This document shows, in pieces, positions 58,467-64,000 of a stretch of DNA of 64,000 nt. The DNA comes from Acetitomaculum ruminis DSM 5522 (GTDB lineage: Bacteria > Bacillota > Clostridia > Lachnospirales > Lachnospiraceae). The notes under the pieces were generated by a model. The model saw nothing but the letters and a program-made list of their open reading frames with translations, had not been told where the DNA came from and made no database searches. Numbering within the stretch: position 1 is the first letter of the stretch; each line of letters opens with the position of its first letter. The position numbers and the translations under genes are program-made. The stretch spans positions 1 to 64,000 of the forward strand of contig NZ_FOJY01000016.1 of NCBI RefSeq assembly GCF_900112085.1. Reading direction: 5' to 3'.

Positions 58467-61400
58467 ATGAAAATCTTAAATAACAAGACTATAAGATTTG
58501 CCATTCTTAGTCTTTTTATGGTTTTGGGACTGATGCTAAGTCCAAATGCAAAAAACATTACATTGGCATCGCCGGCAGATTCCCAGGTCATAAATGCTAA
58601 AGAGCAAACAGAAAACACCTGTGGCGAGGGACTTACCTATTCAATTAGTGAAGATGGAGTTCTTACCATAACAGGAAGCGGAGATATGAACAGCTACGCT
58701 AATATGTCCTCAAAAAGGGCACCTTGGTATGGAAATCTGGAAGATATTAAAGAAGTAGTAATTACAGGTGGAGTAAACTCTATTGGAAGCTATGCCTTTA
58801 ATGATTTAAAAAATCTTACTAAAGTAACTTTATCCGATACAGTAACAACTATCGGAACATATGCTTTTAGAAATTCCGGAATTACAGAATTTGAAATTAC
58901 TGAAAATATAAGCACTATCGGAAAAAATGCTTTTGATAGTTGTAAAAGTCTTACCAAAGTTACAATTCCAAAAACTTTAACAAGCCTTCCGGAAGGACTT
59001 TTTAACGGATGTAGCGCATTAGAGACAGTTACATTGCCTTCAGGCATAAAAGAAATTTCAAAAAACTTATTTAGTGGTTGTAGCGCTCTTTTTGAAGTAA
59101 TTACAGAAGGTGAAATTGAAACCATTGGAGATACAGCTTTTAAGGGATGTGGTTTTGAAAAAGTTACAATTCCAAAGTCTGTAACCTCCATAGGAAACGA
59201 TGCCTACTGTAATTGTACAAAACTTAAAGAAGTAGTAATAGATGCTGACAATGCTACCTATGTAACTACCGCAAGAACTACAGGACTTTTTTCCGGTTGT
59301 ATCGCTCTTGAAACAGCTACAATTAATTCAAATGCCATTCCTACAAAGGAATTTACAGGATGTGCAGCACTAAAAAATGTAACAATTAAAGAAGGTATTA
59401 CAGAAATAGAAAGCAGTGCTTTTGAAAACTGTGCTGCACTTAAAAGCATTAAGCTTCCTGAAAGCCTTAAAAAAATAAGCGGTTCAGCCTTTAAGGCATC
59501 AGGGCTTGAAGAAATTACCATTCCGGCTAATGTTACCTGCGAAGCTAATAAAGAAGACAAAAATACCGGTATTGCAACTTATGCCTTTGCAAAATGCAAT
59601 CAGCTTGAAAAGGTAATATTTTCAGAAGGATGTTACAGTGTTCAAGGTTATGCCAGCTCAAATGCCTCATATATGACCTTTGATGATTGTGCAAATTTAA
59701 AGACAATAGAAATACCTGCCAGTATGAAGTCGTTTATCGCTTACAACTTCAGAAAGAGCATTTCTCTTGAAAAAATTGTAGTAGATGAGAAAAGTGAAAG
59801 CTTTATCTTTGAAAACGGCTTATTAATGGATAAAAACAAGACTGAAGTAATTCTTGCCACAAAATCAGAGGGAAAAGTTGTAATTCCTGCTACTGTAAAG
59901 AAAATCGGAACTCATGCATTCCAGTACAATTTTCTTACACAAGCGGTACTTCCTGATGGACTTGAAACCATAGATACTTACGCTTTTGACAGCTGTACAA
60001 ATATGCAAAAGGTAAATCTTCCGGATTCCCTTAAAGAAATCTCACAAAATTCCTTTTCAAACAGTGGAATTTTAGAAGTAACCATTCCTGCAAATATTAC
60101 ACAACTTCAAAAGAATACTTTTAATGGTTGTGGAAATTTAAAAAAGGTATATATACCTGATAGTGTAACAAGTACCGGAACTCATGTATTTGCTAATTGC
60201 AGCAGTTTAAGTGAAGTAAGATTACCGGAAAATATGTCCACTATAGCATCTTCACTTTTCTTAAACTGTACTTCCTTAAGAAGCATATACCTTCCTTTAA
60301 GCGTTAAAATCATTGATACCAACGGTTTTAAAGGAAGCACTAATCTAAGCTATGTATACTATGCGGGACAAAAAAGCGATATTACAGTTAAAACTGCAAA
60401 AGATGATATTAATAATGCCCTATGGATTTATGGCTATAAGGGAACTGATGAAAACCTTGAAAAAGCAACAGTTTCTTCAATATCTGCTTCAAATAATTAT
60501 GCACAAAATGATACACCTGAAAACTTGTCAGTTACAGTAAATTCACTGGCTAAAGAAGGAGAAAATGAGCAATTTTGCTTTACATGGTTTAAAAATGATA
60601 AAAACAGCAACGAAGGCGGAGTTGTTGTAAAAACAATACTTAGCCAGGACGGACTTACTGCTTCTTGCACTCCGGATACCAAAGATGTGGGAACTAACTT
60701 TTACTATGTTTCCATAGTCAGGGTGGTAAACGGATATGCAGCTAAGGTTGTTGTATCAGAACCTGTAACCATTACCGTTAAAATGGCAGGACTTGAAGGG
60801 GAAGGAACTGAGAAAAATCCGTTTTTACTTAAATCTCAGGAGGATTTAAATCTTATTTCAAGCCAGGTTAAAGCTGGAAATAATCTTAGCGGAGTTTACT
60901 TCGCCTTTGCAAATGACATAAGCCTTGATGAAAACTGGGAACCAATCGGCGCTTTAAAAGAAGGAAAAACCAGCGCAAATTCCGGAAAAGATATGTTAGC
61001 CTTTAGCGGATGTATAGATGGTGCAAATCATACCCTTACAATAGCTAAAGGAGGTTTGCCACTTCTTAATTATGCAAGAACCGCCCAGGTTAAAAATTTA
61101 AATATCTATGGTGAATACATAAAAAGTAGTGGATTATTAAATAATTATGTTATAGATTACGGCACAGAAGACAGTGCAGATATATATGGCTCAGGGGTAC
61201 CTTCTACTTTAGAGGTAAACAATGTTACCATAAAATCAGGAACAGTTATTAAAGAAAGCGGTTTTGCTGATGGATACGCATCAGGAATGAACCTTATTAA
61301 CATTACAAACTGTACTGTAGAAAAAAATGTAAAAATTGGATACGATGCAGAGGCAAATGCCCCTACAGCCAGGGATACTCTTACAGCAGTAGGTTCCTTT

Positions 61401-64000
61401 GGTGGAAGATTTAACGGACATATTACAAATTCAGTAAGTTATGCTGATGTTTATGGTAGAAACTATGTAGGAGGTCTTACAGGAAGAAAAGGCCAGGCCA
61501 TGGGCGATTTTGTTATTACCAACAGCAGTTTCCATGGAAATGTAATAGCAACAGGTGATTACGCAGGAGGTATCACAGGTGCCGGTTATCCGGATGGTTC
61601 AGCCCCAAATACCAGATGTGCGGATATTAGAAACTGCTACAGTGATGGAAATATCAGTGGAAATGACTATGTAGCAGGTATTATTGGCGCAGAACCGGTA
61701 ATTTCTCAATGCTGGTCAAACGGTATTGGATACATCTGTAACAATGTTTTCTATGGAAAGCTTACTGCAACAAAAGAAAATGCCCACATGGGAGGAATTA
61801 TTTCCTACATTAAATCCCTTAATATTTATACTAATGTGGACAATAACTATTTCACAGTTGATTGTGGTGCCCAAAAAGGAATTGGTTCAGTTTTATATGT
61901 GGATACAAAGGCTTCCCATGAAAATACTCAGGGAGTAATTTACTTTAGCACTGAAAATACAGCAGCCGGATGCCCTGAGGTTTACGGATGTTCCTGGAGA
62001 ATCAACCATAACAGAAATGATGACCCGTTAGGTGCAGATGCAAATAAGCTTACAAAGCAGGTAACTAAAGAAATCTTAACAAATGGAAGTCTGGTAAATG
62101 CCTTAAATGAAGGTGAATACAGCTCTCACAACTGGGTTCAGGGTGAAAACGCACCAAAATTAAGTGATAGTCCTGTTATTTACAAATTAGAAATATCCGG
62201 AGATTACAAGAAAGAATATACCACCGGTGAAGACTTTGACTTAAGCGGAGCTGTTGTTAAAGGATATGTCAGTGACGGAACAGTAAAAGATATTCCTGTA
62301 AAAGATATCACTGTTAAAGGATATGATAAAAATACAAAAGGACAGCAAATTGTTACTCTTAATTACAATGGGCTTAGTCTTAATGTAACAGTTACCGTAG
62401 TAAAACCTGCAGTAAAAACTATTAAGGTTCATTTCGTGGTTTACGGAGATGATATTCACGGTGGAAGTGAAGAAGATGAAAATATTCATACCTACAGCAA
62501 GAGAAATTTAAAAATCTGGCTTGAAGATGAGGAATATGAAATTCCAGAAAACAAAACCGTATGGGATCTTATGGCTGTAGTAATGGAAAAACATTCCAAT
62601 ATTGTTTTTAACAGCAAGAATAACACCGGAGATTATGTACATTCAGTAACCTTTAACGGTATTGAGTTAGGGGAATTTGATAATGGACAAAATTCCGGAT
62701 GGATGTATATTGTAAACGGCAGTTATCCGGGAGTAGGTGTAAATGCTAAGTACATTGAAGACGGTGACCAGATAATATTCCATTATACGGATGATTTCAC
62801 AATAGAGGATGAAGAGTATGTTGTAAATGAGGCAAAGAAAAATGCCATTACAGAACTTGAAAATTATTATAACTATGATGACTACAGAATAGAAGAAATA
62901 GAAAAAATCAAAAGCATAGTTAAAAATGCAAAAGAAGCCATTAACGCAGCTTCAACTCACAAAGCCGTAGCTGTAGCCTTAGAAAGTGCGAAAAACTCTA
63001 TTGATAAGCTAAAGACTGATGCTCAATATAATGCTGAAGAGCTTGTAGTTATAAAAGATGAAGCTAAAACTGAAATAGGCAGTTATGCTGATTTAAGTAA
63101 GTACTTAAAAGAACAGGCTGCTAAGGTTGAAGAAATTATTAATACAGCTCTTAATAGTATTGATGCTGCCACAGAGGAAGAAGAAGTAGAAAAAATCTTA
63201 TCAGATGCAAAGGAAGCTATTGACAAGATTAAAACCACAGAACAATTAAACAATGAAGCCCTAGAGCTGGCAAACAGTGCATATGAGCTTACTCTTGCTT
63301 CAAAAGATATTGCGCAGGATGCCATAAAATCAGCAAATCAGGCAGTTAATAATGCTAACAAGGCCAAATCTGAGGCACAAAAGAAGGTTAAAACAGCAGG
63401 TGATGCGGCAGTAAAATCAGCAGCTAATTATAAACAACTGGCATTAAAGGCAGTTAAGGCAGAAAAAAATGCCCTTTCAAAGGCTAAAGTTTATAAAGAA
63501 GCTGCTCAAAGTGCAAAAAATGCTGCCGAAGCTTTATTGAAGCTTGTAACTAAAGAAAATGAAGAAAAGGCCAATGAATTAAATACAATAGCAAATAATC
63601 TTTTAGTGAATGCCACTACACAGCTAAACAAGGTTACAGAAGCTAAAAATAAGGCTGATTCAGCTTATAATGCAGCAGTTAAGCTTTATAATCAGGCTGT
63701 AAAAGACAGAAATCAAAAGAATACACTCATTAAAAGAGCAAAAGCCAAAAAGGTAAATCTTACAAAGGTTTCCATATTAAAAGGAAACAGAGCAAGCATA
63801 CAATGGAAGAAAGTTTCAGGTGTAAGCGGATATGAAATTCAATATTCATTAAGTTCAAGTTTTAAAACAGCAAAGAAATTTGAAACCAGAAATATTTTAG
63901 TAAAAGCAAGTGAAGTTAAAAAGACTCTTTCAAAACTTAAAAACAATAAGAAATACTATGTAAGAGTAAGAACTTACAAGGTAATAGATAAAACAAAGGT
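58467..64000 (+). CDS. Large secreted BspA-type surface protein, truncated by the window edge
   Basis: The reading frame from ATG 58467 stays in phase at every point checked to base 64000 without a stop noticed (at least 1844 residues). In order: signal peptide (about 1-35); BspA-type LRR_5 leucine-rich repeats (about 90-650, with recurrent TIGxxAFxxCxxLxKVTIPxS); a bacterial Ig-like stretch (about 660-775); GLUG-like repeats (about 780-1190); another Ig-like domain (about 1235-1310); a DUF4430-like domain (about 1310-1445, SGWMYIVNGSYPGVGV). An Ala/Lys/Glu-rich coiled coil (about 1455-1760) and a fibronectin III-like domain follow. It probably mediates adhesion or binding; no LPxTG anchor is visible within the window. 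Confidence 0.85.
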   Translation, partial: MKILNNKTIRFAILSLFMVLGLMLSPNAKNITLASPADSQVINAKEQTENTCGEGLTYSISEDGVLTITGSGDMNSYANMSSKRAPWYGNLEDIKEVVITGGVNSIGSYAFNDLKNLTKVTLSDTVTTIGTYAFRNSGITEFEITENISTIGKNAFDSCKSLTKVTIPKTLTSLPEGLFNGCSALETVTLPSGIKEISKNLFSGCSALFEVITEGEIETIGDTAFKGCGFEKVTIPKSVTSIGNDAYCNCTKLKEVVIDADNATYVTTARTTGLFSGCIALETATINSNAIPTKEFTGCAALKNVTIKEGITEIESSAFENCAALKSIKLPESLKKISGSAFKASGLEEITIPANVTCEANKEDKNTGIATYAFAKCNQLEKVIFSEGCYSVQGYASSNASYMTFDDCANLKTIEIPASMKSFIAYNFRKSISLEKIVVDEKSESFIFENGLLMDKNKTEVILATKSEGKVVIPATVKKIGTHAFQYNFLTQAVLPDGLETIDTYAFDSCTNMQKVNLPDSLKEISQNSFSNSGILEVTIPANITQLQKNTFNGCGNLKKVYIPDSVTSTGTHVFANCSSLSEVRLPENMSTIASSLFLNCTSLRSIYLPLSVKIIDTNGFKGSTNLSYVYYAGQKSDITVKTAKDDINNALWIYGYKGTDENLEKATVSSISASNNYAQNDTPENLSVTVNSLAKEGENEQFCFTWFKNDKNSNEGGVVVKTILSQDGLTASCTPDTKDVGTNFYYVSIVRVVNGYAAKVVVSEPVTITVKMAGLEGEGTEKNPFLLKSQEDLNLISSQVKAGNNLSGVYFAFANDISLDENWEPIGALKEGKTSANSGKDMLAFSGCIDGANHTLTIAKGGLPLLNYARTAQVKNLNIYGEYIKSSGLLNNYVIDYGTEDSADIYGSGVPSTLEVNNVTIKSGTVIKESGFADGYASGMNLINITNCTVEKNVKIGYDAEANAPTARDTLTAVGSFGGRFNGHITNSVSYADVYGRNYVGGLTGRKGQAMGDFVITNSSFHGNVIATGDYAGGITGAGYPDGSAPNTRCADIRNCYSDGNISGNDYVAGIIGAEPVISQCWSNGIGYICNNVFYGKLTATKENAHMGGIISYIKSLNIYTNVDNNYFTVDCGAQKGIGSVLYVDTKASHENTQGVIYFSTENTAAGCPEVYGCSWRINHNRNDDPLGADANKLTKQVTKEILTNGSLVNALNEGEYSSHNWVQGENAPKLSDSPVIYKLEISGDYKKEYTTGEDFDLSGAVVKGYVSDGTVKDIPVKDITVKGYDKNTKGQQIVTLNYNGLSLNVTVTVVKPAVKTIKVHFVVYGDDIHGGSEEDENIHTYSKRNLKIWLEDEEYEIPENKTVWDLMAVVMEKHSNIVFNSKNNTGDYVHSVTFNGIELGEFDNGQNSGWMYIVNGSYPGVGVNAKYIEDGDQIIFHYTDDFTIEDEEYVVNEAKKNAITELENYYNYDDYRIEEIEKIKSIVKNAKEAINAASTHKAVAVALESAKNSIDKLKTDAQYNAEELVVIKDEAKTEIGSYADLSKYLKEQAAKVEEIINTALNSIDAATEEEEVEKILSDAKEAIDKIKTTEQLNNEALELANSAYELTLASKDIAQDAIKSANQAVNNANKAKSEAQKKVKTAGDAAVKSAANYKQLALKAVKAEKNALSKAKVYKEAAQSAKNAAEALLKLVTKENEEKANELNTIANNLLVNATTQLNKVTEAKNKADSAYNAAVKLYNQAVKDRNQKNTLIKRAKAKKVNLTKVSILKGNRASIQWKKVSGVSGYEIQYSLSSSFKTAKKFETRNILVKASEVKKTLSKLKNNKKYYVRVRTYKVIDKTK

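Noticed and set aside
1-64000. CRISPR arrays, rRNA and tRNA genes
   Set aside because: No regular spacer-repeat series, cloverleaf or TTCGA-type T-arm was found by reading. Weak tRNA-like hits could have been missed by eye.

Overview
The window is a low-GC chromosome segment from an anaerobic Firmicute, most likely a member of the Lachnospiraceae (Clostridia). The evidence is strongly A/T-biased coding, AGGAGG-type ribosome binding sites, a FabK-type FAS-II/ACC cluster, a DUF5688-like protein, a BspA-type leucine-rich surface protein and multi-cluster ferredoxin-type proteins. No tRNA, rRNA, CRISPR array or complete insertion sequence was seen.

Layout. 1-1.35 kb: an eroded IS200/IS605-type right end, a 50-residue small ORF, the first copy of a 163-bp structured repeat, and a cobalamin riboswitch with its terminator. 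1.35-4.3 kb: a corrinoid ABC importer (binding lipoprotein, permease, ATPase). 4.3-11.1 kb: a decayed repeat copy, a promoter-leader-terminator module with a second foldable segment, then a methyltransferase and a dipeptide/nickel-type ABC importer. 11.1-14 kb (minus strand): a ferredoxin-like protein and a chemotaxis receptor, with repeat copy 2 between them. 14.3-17 kb: pabA-pabB-pabC for p-aminobenzoate. 17-18.3 kb: a membrane-anchored sigma-like factor.

18.3-31.9 kb is a reductive pyrimidine degradation island: a PucR-type regulator, a beta-alanine aminotransferase candidate, a malonate-semialdehyde reductase candidate, an NMT1/THI5-type ABC importer, dihydropyrimidinase, dihydropyrimidine dehydrogenase, an N-carbamoyl-beta-alanine hydrolase candidate, a cytidylate-kinase-like protein and a LysR regulator. 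Together they would take uracil or thymine to 3-hydroxypropionate-type products and release both ring nitrogens. The importer's binding protein appears circularly permuted, which is the most striking observation here.

32-34.6 kb: metY-cysK behind a Cys-Cys leader peptide and terminator. 34.6-35.5 kb: a MerR regulator whose 5' leader is repeat copy 3. 35.7-37.3 kb: a secreted toxin-like protein with two paralogous putative immunity genes, bracketed by a 52-bp direct repeat that is also the upstream part of the fatty-acid promoter. 37.5-47.1 kb: a ten-gene fatty-acid synthesis operon (acpP, fabK, fabD, fabG, fabF, accB, fabZ, accC, accD, accA) and an acyl-CoA synthetase. 47.3-49.7 kb: an ammonium transporter fused to a PII domain, and a convergent FmdE-like protein. 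49.8-55.9 kb: an inverted-repeat element, a large adenosine-deaminase-superfamily protein with an extra C-terminal domain, and an N-degron cluster clpS-clpA-aat. 56-58.1 kb: a DUF5688-like protein and a DMT exporter. 58.5 kb to the right edge: a very large secreted surface protein that runs off the window.

All family assignments come from reading motifs and domain order by eye. No database search was run.
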